A stretch of DNA of 64,000 nucleotides from a virus: positions 1 through 64,000 of IMG/VR virus record IMGVR_UViG_3300033144_003384; one strand, 5' to 3'. Positions 7,353-14,160 of the stretch are shown here, one piece after another. The position numbers were made by a program, and so were the translations under genes. Below the pieces are notes generated by a model that was given only the letters and a program-made list of their open reading frames with translations, did not search any database and was not told where the DNA came from. Position 1 is the first letter of the stretch. Each line of letters opens with the position of its first letter.

Positions 7353-7517
7353 GGACTTCTTGCAGTTGGTGCACACCTTGACACGCGGTCGGTCCTTCAC
7401 CTCATAGTGATCGTATAGCCATCCTTCACCGCACGCCGTCTCGTTGTCATATCGACGCACGTCTATGGGAGCCAATTTGTGACCGATTCCTGTCATCTTG
7501 TTGACCAGGTATTGCAT
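7341..7517 (-). CDS. Small protein with C-terminal CxxC
   Basis: 58 residues from ATG 7517 behind AAAAGG; GTG 7523 is less well placed. It ends VCTNCKKSKRF, so a single CxxC pair plus an earlier cysteine. The last codons and the ribosome site of the next gene lie in a 19-bp element repeated three times in this operon. Confidence 0.55.
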   Translation of the reverse strand: MQYLVNKMTGIGHKLAPIDVRRYDNETACGEGWLYDHYEVKDRPRVKVCTNCKKSKRF

Positions 7518-7522
7518 TGTCA

Positions 7523-7541
7523 CCTTTTCTTAAAATCGTTT
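7523..7541 (-). repeat. Intergenic element, copy 2
   Basis: On the - strand AAACGATTTTAAGAAAAGG, identical to the copy at 7801; holds the stop of the gene at 7530 and the ribosome site of the gene at 7341. Confidence 0.75.
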
Positions 7542-7787
7542 CTTCGGGATGCGGAGGAACACGGTGTTGCCTTCTAACCGAACTTCGGCACCGCACGCTA
7601 TCCCCACTTTCCGATATATGCGTCCGTATACGTTGGGACTGGAGCTGGAGTTGTCGGTTTCGATCGACGCCCATTCGCCTCGGTTTTCGATCGCTGCGTC
7701 GACGAGGATATCGTCCTCTACGACCTTGGCTCTATTTCCTTGCTTGGCTAGGGGTCCGGTTCCGATTGTTGCTGTTTTCTTCGTCAT
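7530..7787 (-). CDS. Hypothetical protein
   Basis: 85 residues from ATG 7787 behind AAAGGAGC. Likely small beta-rich fold (VYGRIYRKVGIACGAEVRLE, NTVFLRIPKKRF). Last residues KKRF are encoded in the repeated intergenic element. Not recognised. Confidence 0.6.
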   Translation of the reverse strand: MTKKTATIGTGPLAKQGNRAKVVEDDILVDAAIENRGEWASIETDNSSSSPNVYGRIYRKVGIACGAEVRLEGNTVFLRIPKKRF

Positions 7788-7800
7788 GATAGCTCCTTTG

Positions 7801-7819
7801 CCTTTTCTTAAAATCGTTT
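7801..7819 (-). repeat. Intergenic element, copy 3
   Basis: Identical to copy 2. Here the stop codon of the upstream gene lies just at its edge, so the TAA inside the element is not needed as a stop, which argues for selection on the DNA or RNA itself. Confidence 0.75.
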
Positions 7820-8102
7820 AGGGGACAGGTAGCCCCGTTGGCTCCTCGTCTCCTTGAAGGATCGACGCCTTCAGGAGGTTCCCGATGGGGTAGATGTCTG
7901 CCAGGTATCTTTGAGGCTGTGATCTGCTGACGAGGACGTATCCCGCCGTCAACCATTCCGCCCATTGATCTTGGACATAATCCTTTACCCTACCGTCGGA
8001 TATCCATACACCCTCTCCGAGGGGGATACTGAACTCGATGGTCGCAGTAGAAGATGGGCCCCTTGTGATGGAGCCCTCTAGAAAGTACTTGTGCTTTGGC
8101 AT
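7818..8102 (-). CDS. Hypothetical protein, first gene of the left - operon
   Basis: 94 residues from ATG 8102, only 8 nt after a perfect -10 box (TATACT), so the mRNA is probably leaderless. The protein looks alpha/beta (YFLEGSITRGPSSTATIEFS, then VKDYVQDQWAEWLTAGYVLV). It leads the operon running down to 6303. The palindrome in its promoter suggests repression by the divergent RHH proteins. Function unknown. Confidence 0.65.
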   Translation of the reverse strand: MPKHKYFLEGSITRGPSSTATIEFSIPLGEGVWISDGRVKDYVQDQWAEWLTAGYVLVSRSQPQRYLADIYPIGNLLKASILQGDEEPTGLPVP

Positions 8103-8110
8103 GTCGTATT

Positions 8111-8139
8111 AGTATACTGGAGGACGTCCTCAAAGTCAA
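8111..8139 (-). promoter_or_regulatory. Promoter with palindromic operator for the left - operon
   Basis: On the - strand: TTGACT (8139-8134), 17-bp spacer, TATACT (8116-8111). The spacer holds a perfect 12-bp palindrome GAGGACGTCCTC (8120-8131). The RHH gene at 8152 starts on the other side, which makes it the best candidate for the binding protein. Confidence 0.85.
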
Positions 8140-8151
8140 GGGATTTGTTCC

Positions 8152-8328
8152 ATGGACATGAAACCAAAAGTTGGTCGCCCTCCGAAACGTGCAATCGGAC
8201 CCGACTATACGACATTAACTATTCGCATACCTCCGGAGATCAAAAACCTGATGATTGATCAGGCAGACGCATACGACATGACGATCACGGAGTACCTGAT
8301 CGCTTTGGTAACCAGGGATGCCTCGTAA
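8152..8328 (+). CDS. Ribbon-helix-helix DNA-binding protein
   Basis: 58 residues from ATG 8152 (ATG 8158 possible). A basic arm (KVGRPPKR) precedes an Arc/CopG-type RHH: strand YTTLTIRIPPE, helix IKNLMIDQADAYD, helix ITEYLIALVTRD. Such proteins dimerise and bind palindromes. The palindrome at 8120-8131 in the divergent promoter lies 21 bp upstream, so autoregulation and control of the - operon are likely. Its last 11 bp overlap the next RHH gene. Confidence 0.75.
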   Translation: MDMKPKVGRPPKRAIGPDYTTLTIRIPPEIKNLMIDQADAYDMTITEYLIALVTRDAS

Positions 8329-8668
8329 GCCCCGACGCTATCCGGATGAGCAGGTGACGCATCTTCAGATTCGGATGCCCGGCTGGCTACACAACCAGAT
8401 AGCTGATGAGGCGTCCAGGCGGGGCTTGTCGATGAACAAGTACACAGCTCACGTATTGTTCGCAGCTCTCCTTGAGAAGAAATATCCGGACGCTCCTCCA
8501 GCTGCGGGCCCGAAACCAACTTCAGAAGATGTGGTGAGAGACTACATCATTGGGACTGAAACCCTTGAGCCTTGTGGTCGGGTGGCTCCTTGTGAGAGGG
8601 CAGAAAGCGGGACTTCCCTGGTTGATGGCGGCGAGTGGTGCAACTTTTGTGGGATTCGGGTCGAGTAG
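8318..8668 (+). CDS. Second ribbon-helix-helix protein with Cys-rich tail
   Basis: 116 residues from ATG 8318, inside the end of the first RHH gene. Residues 12-50 (VTHLQIRMPGWLHNQIADEA, then LSMNKYTAHVLFAALLEKK) are an RHH domain. The C-terminus has four cysteines (PCGR, PCERA, WCNFCG) that may bind zinc. The two overlapping genes could form a heteromeric regulator. A hairpin terminator overlaps the end. Confidence 0.7.
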   Translation: MPRKPRRYPDEQVTHLQIRMPGWLHNQIADEASRRGLSMNKYTAHVLFAALLEKKYPDAPPAAGPKPTSEDVVRDYIIGTETLEPCGRVAPCERAESGTSLVDGGEWCNFCGIRVE

Positions 8669-8697
8669 CCCCGTTTGGGTCGTTTTTTGGCGGGGCT
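8667..8697 (+). terminator. Hairpin after the RHH gene pair
   Basis: AGCCCCG (8667-8673) pairs with CGGGGCT (8691-8697) around a 17-nt loop holding TTTTTT. The loop is long for a terminator and no T run follows, so the call is tentative. Confidence 0.4.
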
Positions 8698-9006
8698 CCC
8701 CCAGGGAACGTGCAAGTTGATCGTGGTGTGGAGGGACTCTGACAAGAGTGTGATCTGAAGTAGTTTAAAGATTAGGAAAGAGTTGGTTCAGAACCAAGAA
8801 CTCTAGTTGATTCTGAATTCACTTTGAGCCTTTGGACTTACTCTATAGAGAATGAGTAGTGGACTCTACAGGGCGTAAAGCCCCACAGCTCCGTCGGGTA
8901 TAGCAATGCTTGCCCTTGATGGGGTTGTGAGGCTTGGAAGATGCGCACTTCGTTTGTCCGTTTCGGACTGTAGTACGTGGGTGTTGCTAATGCAAGCAGG
9001 TCGACA
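8698..9006. other. Gene-free region with repeated ACTCT/AGAGT motifs
   Basis: No convincing gene. It is A/T-richer than its surroundings. ACTCT or AGAGT occurs about seven times between 8730 and 8872, including palindromes CTCTATAGAG (8843-8852) and TTGGTTC-A-GAACCAA (8783-8797) set inside outer arms AGAGTT/AACTCT. It may be a replication origin, partition site or multi-operator region; nothing here distinguishes them. Confidence 0.5.
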
Positions 9007-9186
9007 TCATTTGACGTCTGGGTTGCCCATTGCTTGGTTCATCATGGTGTCGAGCCTTTTGAGGAATGCCCGTTCTTCGTCAGTTTTGGATGCGAGCCAT
9101 TCTTCCTTTGTCGGCTCGACTACGATGCGTGTCAGTTTGGTGGTGCCGTCGTCGTATTCGATTTCGATGTAGCGAATCTTGCTCAT
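9007..9186 (-). CDS. Small hypothetical protein
   Basis: 59 residues from ATG 9186, overlapping the previous stop (ATGA). Start YIEIEYDDGTTKLTRIVVE looks like a beta-hairpin, followed by a charged helix. Last gene of the operon starting at 10254. Not recognised. Confidence 0.65.
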   Translation of the reverse strand: MSKIRYIEIEYDDGTTKLTRIVVEPTKEEWLASKTDEERAFLKRLDTMMNQAMGNPDVK

Positions 9187-9461
9187 GTCGTGATCCTGAC
9201 TTCGCCTTCGTGGCTTTGCGAGATGTAGTTGCAATTCAGGCTTGCGTCGGAGATGAACCGGAGCCCGCAACTGGAGTCCCAGCATTCCTTCAGTTCGTTG
9301 ATGGGGAAGAAGTCGTACCCGTAGCCTTCTAATTGGTCGCGGGATTCTTGGTCGGTCACGATGTAGAGCTTGTGGCACCCGTCCCAGGCGAACTCGTCTG
9401 CCCAAATCCTGGTGTCGTTTATCTCTACCGTCTGTCGCTTTTGGTGTTCCCTTACTTTCAT
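9183..9461 (-). CDS. Hypothetical protein
   Basis: 92 residues from ATG 9461, ATGA-coupled to the gene upstream and downstream. Mixed alpha/beta with four cysteines (DGCHKLY, KECWDSSCG, NCNYI). Not recognised. Confidence 0.65.
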   Translation of the reverse strand: MKVREHQKRQTVEINDTRIWADEFAWDGCHKLYIVTDQESRDQLEGYGYDFFPINELKECWDSSCGLRFISDASLNCNYISQSHEGEVRITT

Positions 9462-9916
9462 ATTTGTCCTTCCAGTTCTTTGAGTAGGCGTTCTTGCGCC
9501 CAGGCGTATTGCATGATGGCGTCCACGGAGAAACTCTCCAGGAATGCCTGCTCGTATTCTTCCTCGGTGATGGGGAGAAGAACGGAGATGTGGTTGTCGC
9601 CCAGTTCGCCCTCGGTGACCCACGCTGAGTACCAGTTTGCGAATCGGTAGCCTCGGTCGTAGGACGACTGGTAATGGTTGCGAACATCTTCGAGGTTTAC
9701 GTAGGGGTCGTTGAATTTGGCTTCTGCTGCGACGATCTCGTCGACCGTCATGACTTTGCCGAAAACGAGTAGTCCGCTTGCGGTGTCGAACGACATTGCG
9801 TAGGAGCCGCCGACAACTTTCTTGTTCTCGTCGGTTGCGCGACCGTTTGCAGCTGCTTCTGCTTCACGTAGGTGTGCGTGCATTTCTTCCATTGTGTTGA
9901 ATGCTTGAAATGTCAT
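9458..9916 (-). CDS. Hypothetical protein
   Basis: 152 residues from ATG 9916. Helical N-terminus (MEEMHAHLREAEAAANGRAT), central strands (GGSYAMSFDTASGLLVFGKV) and an acidic C-terminus. The pattern (YRFANWYSAWVTEGELGDNH) resembles small early proteins of actinophages, without known role. Coupled at both ends by ATGA overlaps. Confidence 0.65.
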   Translation of the reverse strand: MTFQAFNTMEEMHAHLREAEAAANGRATDENKKVVGGSYAMSFDTASGLLVFGKVMTVDEIVAAEAKFNDPYVNLEDVRNHYQSSYDRGYRFANWYSAWVTEGELGDNHISVLLPITEEEYEQAFLESFSVDAIMQYAWAQERLLKELEGQI

Positions 9917-10254
9917 GACGTCCTCCGTGACTCTTTCTCCATGATCTTCTTAATGCGTTCGCCTGCGTCGAGCACGGGAAATACCTTGTCCATTACTTCG
10001 GTTGCTGATCGTTCGTAGTTGGAGTTTTCGTCGGCAACAATGCGTGTGCATACGGAGCCGTCATCGACGTATTCGGTTACTTCTCCGGGGTTGCTTTCCA
10101 ATACGTCGATGCGAACCAGTGGTTCATCATCGGGGTTGGTTTCGTCGTATTCGCCTGACCAGCCTTCGCCGATCCACACGAACTCGACACGAACATCCCC
10201 GCCGTTCGTTTTTTCTCTAACGATTTGCGTTAGTACGGTGTCATTGTCCAACAT
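9913..10254 (-). CDS. Hypothetical protein, first gene of operon
   Basis: 113 residues from ATG 10254 behind GGAAGGG. Beta-rich and acidic (VRVEFVWIGEGWSGEYDETN). Promoter at 10278-10306 gives a short leader. Four genes follow one another by ATGA overlaps down to 9007. Function unknown. Confidence 0.65.
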   Translation of the reverse strand: MLDNDTVLTQIVREKTNGGDVRVEFVWIGEGWSGEYDETNPDDEPLVRIDVLESNPGEVTEYVDDGSVCTRIVADENSNYERSATEVMDKVFPVLDAGERIKKIMEKESRRTS

Positions 10255-10277
10255 ATTGTCCCTTCCTTTCTTTATCT

Positions 10278-10306
10278 ATTGTAACACGTAAGAGCCTGAA
10301 AGTCAA
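10278..10306 (-). promoter_or_regulatory. Promoter of the 10254 operon
   Basis: TTGACT (10306-10301), 17-bp spacer, TACAAT (10283-10278) on the - strand. It overlaps the stop codon of the gene at 10303. Confidence 0.85.
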
Positions 10307-10497
10307 GCCCTATTTAGATGGTCTTGGACTGCTTCCAGATATCCCGTTGCCGCTGCGTCTGCGTTGTCCAACACCAAGGTGAGCCCAATTGAGGCCAAGG
10401 CGTCGAGGACGTCGGGGCCACTGATCTGCTCCATCTCCAAAATCTCGAAGTTGAAGTAGCTGGCAAATGCTTCTGCGTATTCCTTTGTCCCTAACAT
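10303..10497 (-). CDS. Small hypothetical protein
   Basis: 64 residues from ATG 10497 behind AAAGGAGAA. Mostly helical (KEYAEAFASYFNFEILEMEQ, then VLDALASIGLTLVLDN). It follows the VWA gene by 43 bp and probably ends the MoxR-VWA operon, so it could be an accessory part of that system. Confidence 0.6.
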   Translation of the reverse strand: MLGTKEYAEAFASYFNFEILEMEQISGPDVLDALASIGLTLVLDNADAAATGYLEAVQDHLNRA

Positions 10498-10540
10498 GTG
10501 TTCTCCTTTCAAGAAAACAAAGTGGGGGGAACCCCGGCTT

Positions 10541-12088
10541 TCACCGGAGTTCCTTTCCCACTCGGTGGCGATAGGCAGTGCGCCACGCTCTCGGGAAATG
10601 CCGCCTATTACGTCGGCCCTTCCCCAAGTCTTTCAAAACCGTTATCGCCTCATCTGCGTTGGATGCCAACAGTACGTTCTCCCGAAGGACCACCTTGATG
10701 CATTCCATCTGCGCCGATTCGTTCACGTAATAGCCACCCTGCTTATCGTGGGTTAGGCCGTCCGTTATCCAAATGACAGGAACCTTGGACGCTTCTTTAA
10801 GGTCGACAGCATATTGGATTGCTAGACGATCGTTGGCATTCGTCATGCCCCTAAACGACGGCAGGTCGGTGACCATGCGGTTGCCCTTGCCAAGGACGAA
10901 CATGTTGTCATCATTGATCTTGTGTCCATTTTCGCCGTGAGCTATCACGGTTGCGCCCGGTGACGCTTCCAAGATTGCCTTGACCTGATCTGCGGTGATG
11001 TGCATGGAACCCGACACGTCGATGAGGACAACGCCACCTGCGTGCTTGATGTTTCGATCAAACACTCGACGGTGCGGGTCGACCAGTAGTCGCTTGATGC
11101 GTCGGGGATTCTTGCCACGGTTCGTTGCTACACGCCTGCGTGCGATCGCACCAGGAACGTGCCTGTTCAGATCGGTGTCTGCGAATCGTAGCTCTTCCCA
11201 TTTGGATGGAGTCTCGTTCGGTCCGTCACCGTAACGTCCTTTGCGACCTTTACTTTCCCGATCCATTTTGATCTTGGCGATCTGTTCGACGTTCATTTTC
11301 GGTGCAGGCTTGTTGTCCTCTGCAACAGTATCGCCATTGCCCACGACAACGTGAACTACGACGACAGGCTCGGGTTCCCATGGCTGATCGGTGTCATCTT
11401 CTGGCGGTGCGGGAGGATTCGCGATACGGTCAAGGAACTCGGCAATATCTTCTGTGTACGTGTACCCAATCGTTCCGATAGGGTTCTTCTTGGGCCACGG
11501 CTTCGTGGACCGGAAGTCGCCGTTGGAGTTCTTGTCCATTTTGGCAACAGACTTTTGGAGCCTCTTTGCCAATGCCCGCAGGGAGTCGGCCCACTCGGGG
11601 TTTATCCTGCGAACACCGACGATGAACTTGTTGAGGCTTCCGGTGTATAGGCAGGCACCTACGTAGTAGACGCATTCTGCCCAATTTTCGGCCGTTGCAA
11701 GCTGTTCACCTACGGAAGTATCGTTTAGGTCAACGACGTTTTTCATGTTGAATCCTGCTTTGGATGCCAAGTAGTTCACTCGGATTTCCTCAGCCGACTG
11801 CATGCCTTCGTCTGTCGCACGTCCACGTAGCACCCATGGCTCGCGGTCTCCCGTCGATACCTTGGCGTGCATCATTTCGTGTGCCCGTATCGCTCGGGAG
11901 GTATCGTCGTCGCCTAATGGCACGTTCATTTCTCGACGGACAATGGCTGTGAACGGGGAACCCCGTTCTGCCGCGCATGCCGTCACGTCCCATTCGCCGT
12001 TTCCTTCACGGTAGAACTCGTGGTCCTTGTGAAGCTCGACGTCGTCTCGCCTGAGTAGTTCGGGTAGCGGTCTCATTTGTGCAACCAT
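10541..12088 (-). CDS. VWA-domain protein with N-terminal HExxH metallopeptidase-like motif
   Basis: 515 residues from ATG 12088, which shares a base with the MoxR stop. Residues 70-74 are HEMMH, a HExxH zinc motif, with Glu100/Glu101 placed as possible third ligand. A Pro/Glu-rich linker (about 225-265) leads to a C-terminal VWA domain with the MIDAS motif DVSGS (Asp357, Ser359, Ser361) and a later TDG (about 440). This order recalls the DUF2201 type, a putative metallopeptidase plus VWA-like domain normally encoded with a MoxR ATPase, and also CobT-like VWA partners. The pair probably remodels or cuts a protein target in an ATP-dependent way. The target is unknown. Confidence 0.8.
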   Translation of the reverse strand: MVAQMRPLPELLRRDDVELHKDHEFYREGNGEWDVTACAAERGSPFTAIVRREMNVPLGDDDTSRAIRAHEMMHAKVSTGDREPWVLRGRATDEGMQSAEEIRVNYLASKAGFNMKNVVDLNDTSVGEQLATAENWAECVYYVGACLYTGSLNKFIVGVRRINPEWADSLRALAKRLQKSVAKMDKNSNGDFRSTKPWPKKNPIGTIGYTYTEDIAEFLDRIANPPAPPEDDTDQPWEPEPVVVVHVVVGNGDTVAEDNKPAPKMNVEQIAKIKMDRESKGRKGRYGDGPNETPSKWEELRFADTDLNRHVPGAIARRRVATNRGKNPRRIKRLLVDPHRRVFDRNIKHAGGVVLIDVSGSMHITADQVKAILEASPGATVIAHGENGHKINDDNMFVLGKGNRMVTDLPSFRGMTNANDRLAIQYAVDLKEASKVPVIWITDGLTHDKQGGYYVNESAQMECIKVVLRENVLLASNADEAITVLKDLGKGRRNRRHFPRAWRTAYRHRVGKELR

Positions 12089-12801
12089 CAGTTGACCTGG
12101 TCGACCGTGATTGCGTCCACGAAACCTTGGGCTTCCTTGCCAAGAAGTAGGCGCGATGCCTCTTCAAGGCCGATCTTGTCCATGAGCTTCGCAATATCGT
12201 AGAACTTGCGCAACGAAATGCGCTTGCTGCCTGCGTCTGCCATTTTGTCTGCGTAGTCACGGAACTCGCGGGGGAGTCGCCGTAGCGCGTCCGGATGTGG
12301 ACGGTCGACGCGAACGGTTGCGGGGAATCGGTCGATCAATGCTTCTGGCAAGTCGGCCGGATTTTCGACGTTTGTTGTCATGATCACGGTGAACCCGTCA
12401 CGTGGACGGTGGATGCGACTTGTCTTGGGGTGCTCCCATTGTGCTGACTCTGCTGAGTCGGTCATGGCTAGAAGTAGCGCAAGTACGTCTCCGGATGCGC
12501 GATCAATTTCGTCAATGACGAGACGTCCGCCTGCTAAGCCGTCGCCTTCCCATGCACGTATTGCTGCACCTTCGTGATATGCCCATTCCGCACCTGCTGG
12601 CATGAAGCCACCGATGATATCGAAGTCGGTCATATCTTCTGTGCAGATGAGGCGATGGGCACCGCGGTTGGTGTCGCCCATGTTGAGACCCGCGTGGGTC
12701 TTTCCTGTTCCTGGGGGGCCGTGTAGGATCATTCGATCAATGCCCGCGTTGAGCATTATGTCGACATCTTTCCAACATTGTGGCGCTGTTTCTGAAAGCA
12801 T
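12088..12801 (-). CDS. MoxR/CobS-like AAA+ ATPase
   Basis: 237 residues from ATG 12801 behind AAAGGA; an upstream GTG-type extension into the promoter is rejected. Walker A GPPGTGKT at 28-35, Walker B LVIDEID with Asp97-Glu98, sensor TTN near 143-144, and arginine finger ALIDRF at 155-159. MoxR ATPases form hexameric rings and work with a VWA-domain partner, as magnesium and cobalt chelatases do; here the partner is the next gene. It is short for the family (usually 300 residues or more) and lacks most of the lid. Confidence 0.88.
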   Translation of the reverse strand: MLSETAPQCWKDVDIMLNAGIDRMILHGPPGTGKTHAGLNMGDTNRGAHRLICTEDMTDFDIIGGFMPAGAEWAYHEGAAIRAWEGDGLAGGRLVIDEIDRASGDVLALLLAMTDSAESAQWEHPKTSRIHRPRDGFTVIMTTNVENPADLPEALIDRFPATVRVDRPHPDALRRLPREFRDYADKMADAGSKRISLRKFYDIAKLMDKIGLEEASRLLLGKEAQGFVDAITVDQVN

Positions 12802-12838
12802 GTTTTTCCTTTCTGCTTCCTCTTTGCCTATCCCTTTA

Positions 12839-12867
12839 ACCTTACCACAGTCAATATCGTATGTCAA
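12839..12867 (-). promoter_or_regulatory. Promoter of the MoxR-VWA operon
   Basis: TTGACA (12867-12862), 17-bp spacer, TAAGGT (12844-12839). The spacer contains TACGATATT, one of the AACGATATT-like motifs of this genome. Confidence 0.8.
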
Positions 12868-12886
12868 GGAATTGTTTCAAAGAGAA

Positions 12887-12908
12887 GGACCCCCCAACCG
12901 GGAGGCCC
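12887..12908 (-). terminator. Hairpin terminator of the 13171 gene
   Basis: On the - strand GGGCCTCCC and GGGGGGTCC pair through two G-T wobbles around GGTT, followed by TTCTCTTT. The wobbles make it stable only in - transcripts. Confidence 0.7.
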
Positions 12909-12931
12909 TTACTCAACTCGCCTTCGTCCTA

Positions 12932-13171
12932 TTATCGTTGGACCACCAAGTCCGACAAACGATCTGCCTTCACCCATCGCTCTCCGTCTCCCTCCATTGG
13001 GGTCACCAATACGTCGAGGTTGCCGTACCTGTTGCGTACGTCATTGCAGAACACCGTCACCGTCAAGCCTTCGATCGGCAAGCTGGCCGTGTGCCCTACG
13101 TAGTCCCTTCTCACGTCGTCGCTTGGGGGCGGCGGTGCGGGGACAAACTTCTCCTTCTCGTTCTCTGGCAT
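12932..13171 (-). CDS. Hypothetical protein
   Basis: 79 residues from ATG 13171 behind AAGGATACAG. A Pro-rich start (KFVPAPPPPSDD) is followed by strands (LPIEGLTVTVFCNDVRNRYG). Single-gene cassette between its own promoter and terminator. Not recognised. Confidence 0.65.
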   Translation of the reverse strand: MPENEKEKFVPAPPPPSDDVRRDYVGHTASLPIEGLTVTVFCNDVRNRYGNLDVLVTPMEGDGERWVKADRLSDLVVQR

Positions 13172-13211
13172 CTGTATCCTTTCTTGTGCTCGGATGCACT
13201 TGACACTATCT

Positions 13212-13240
13212 AAGATAACAGATATCCCTGTCCTTGTCAA
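13212..13240 (-). promoter_or_regulatory. Promoter of the 13171 gene
   Basis: TTGACA (13240-13235), 17-bp spacer, TATCTT (13217-13212). Its -35 bases are also the -35 of the divergent promoter. Confidence 0.82.
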
Positions 13241-13262
13241 GGGTTAAATTGGAGACTATCCT
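13234..13262 (+). promoter_or_regulatory. Promoter of the 13269 gene, sharing its -35 with the - promoter
   Basis: TTGTCA (13234-13239), 17-bp spacer, TATCCT (13257-13262). ATG 13269 is 6 nt downstream, so a leaderless mRNA is expected. The 7-mer TTGTCAA serves both strands, so the two promoters should exclude each other. Confidence 0.7.
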
Positions 13263-13268
13263 GTGAAG

Positions 13269-13565
13269 ATGCTTCAGCTCATCAAAGACGCAACCTTCTG
13301 CCCAGCCTGCGGCGCAATAGCCCCGGTTCTGAGGAAGACACGCATTCCGATCCAGACTGCCAGGTGGGTGTGTGGGTCCCGCTGCTACTCGACCAAGTTT
13401 TTCGATCCGGGGCTCAACGAGGAGTTGGATGTCGAAGAGGTGTTGGATGTTGAGGCTCTGGAACAATCCGCCGGGGCTCTCCCGCCCGAACTCCGAAACC
13501 AACTGGACGCAAAGAAAGAGGGCTCCTCGGGGGAACCCTCTCTCGATCTCGATTCGTTGTTGTAG
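13269..13565 (+). CDS. Zinc-ribbon protein
   Basis: 98 residues from ATG 13269, chosen over GTG 13263 because the predicted RNA starts at about this base. CPAC (about residues 11-14) and CGSRC (about 35-39) form a likely zinc ribbon; the C-terminal half is acidic and repetitive (NEELDVEEVLDVEALEQ). A hairpin with arms GAGGG/CCCTC lies inside the last codons. Unknown role, perhaps in transcription or protein contact. Confidence 0.65.
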   Translation: MLQLIKDATFCPACGAIAPVLRKTRIPIQTARWVCGSRCYSTKFFDPGLNEELDVEEVLDVEALEQSAGALPPELRNQLDAKKEGSSGEPSLDLDSLL

Positions 13566-13566
13566 G

Positions 13567-13980
13567 TCAGGCAGCCTTTGCTTCCGTTCGGGCCAAAGCC
13601 TCCTTCAGCGCTTGTAGCTGGACGTCGAACGCCGTTCCCTCGGTGATCAGATTCTCCAATGTCATCACGGAGATGTTGGTGTACTCGTCGCCCTCGAATA
13701 GGTCGCCCCAGATGTTCGATGCGTCCACAGTCTCCATGTCGCCTGCTTCTGCGTAGTCGCCAACGATCACAACCCGATCGCCGTGCCAGCGTCCGGCAAC
13801 GTCGTTCTGTGCGAAGTCGCCACCGCCTCTCGGCTCCGGGCAGACCATCAGCATGAACATTCCCGCTGGCGTGGTGTACGAGTTTGCGGCCTGTTCCCAA
13901 GCCTTCGCACCCGAACCCATGTCCCACGGGGAAATGAACTCCTTCTTGTCTAAATTGACCACTGCGTGGTATTGTCCCAT
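13567..13980 (-). CDS. Conserved MGQY-type hypothetical protein
   Basis: 137 residues from ATG 13980 behind AAAGGAGG. The start MGQYHAVVNLDKKEFISPWD and the later GDRVVIVGDYAEAG recall a family found in actinobacteria, plasmids and phages with no assigned function. Single-gene cassette with its own promoter; it converges on the zinc-ribbon gene with one base between them. Confidence 0.75.
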   Translation of the reverse strand: MGQYHAVVNLDKKEFISPWDMGSGAKAWEQAANSYTTPAGMFMLMVCPEPRGGGDFAQNDVAGRWHGDRVVIVGDYAEAGDMETVDASNIWGDLFEGDEYTNISVMTLENLITEGTAFDVQLQALKEALARTEAKAA

Positions 13981-14001
13981 TTGTGGCCTCCTTTCTCTTA
14001 C

Positions 14002-14030
14002 AGTATACAGTATCGCCTAGCGTTTGTCAA
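14002..14030 (-). promoter_or_regulatory. Promoter of the 13980 gene
   Basis: TTGACA (14030-14025), 17-bp spacer, TATACT (14007-14002). Confidence 0.88.
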
Positions 14031-14045
14031 GCGATAAAAGAGGAA

Positions 14046-14066
14046 AGCCCCCGAAGGGGGATAGCT
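14046..14066 (-). terminator. Hairpin terminator of the 14757 gene
   Basis: On the - strand AGC-TAT-CCCCC, loop TTC, GGGGG-CT, then TTCCTCTTTT. Confidence 0.7.
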
Positions 14067-14160
14067 TCGTAGGCGTACTGGGAGCATGACGGTCGAAACC
14101 GACAGTGGCTCCCGATACGGGGGGAGACGATCTTTTGATACTTGCGGATCGACCAGAGCA

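Noticed and set aside
9007-9687. A 226-residue frame read through two genes
   Set aside because: Two ATGA-coupled genes with ribosome sites explain the region better; the upstream part is Arg/Pro-rich and out of register.
13520-13550. A terminator inside the zinc-ribbon gene at 13269
   Set aside because: The hairpin (GAGGG/CCCTC) is followed by no T run, and lies within codons of the gene.
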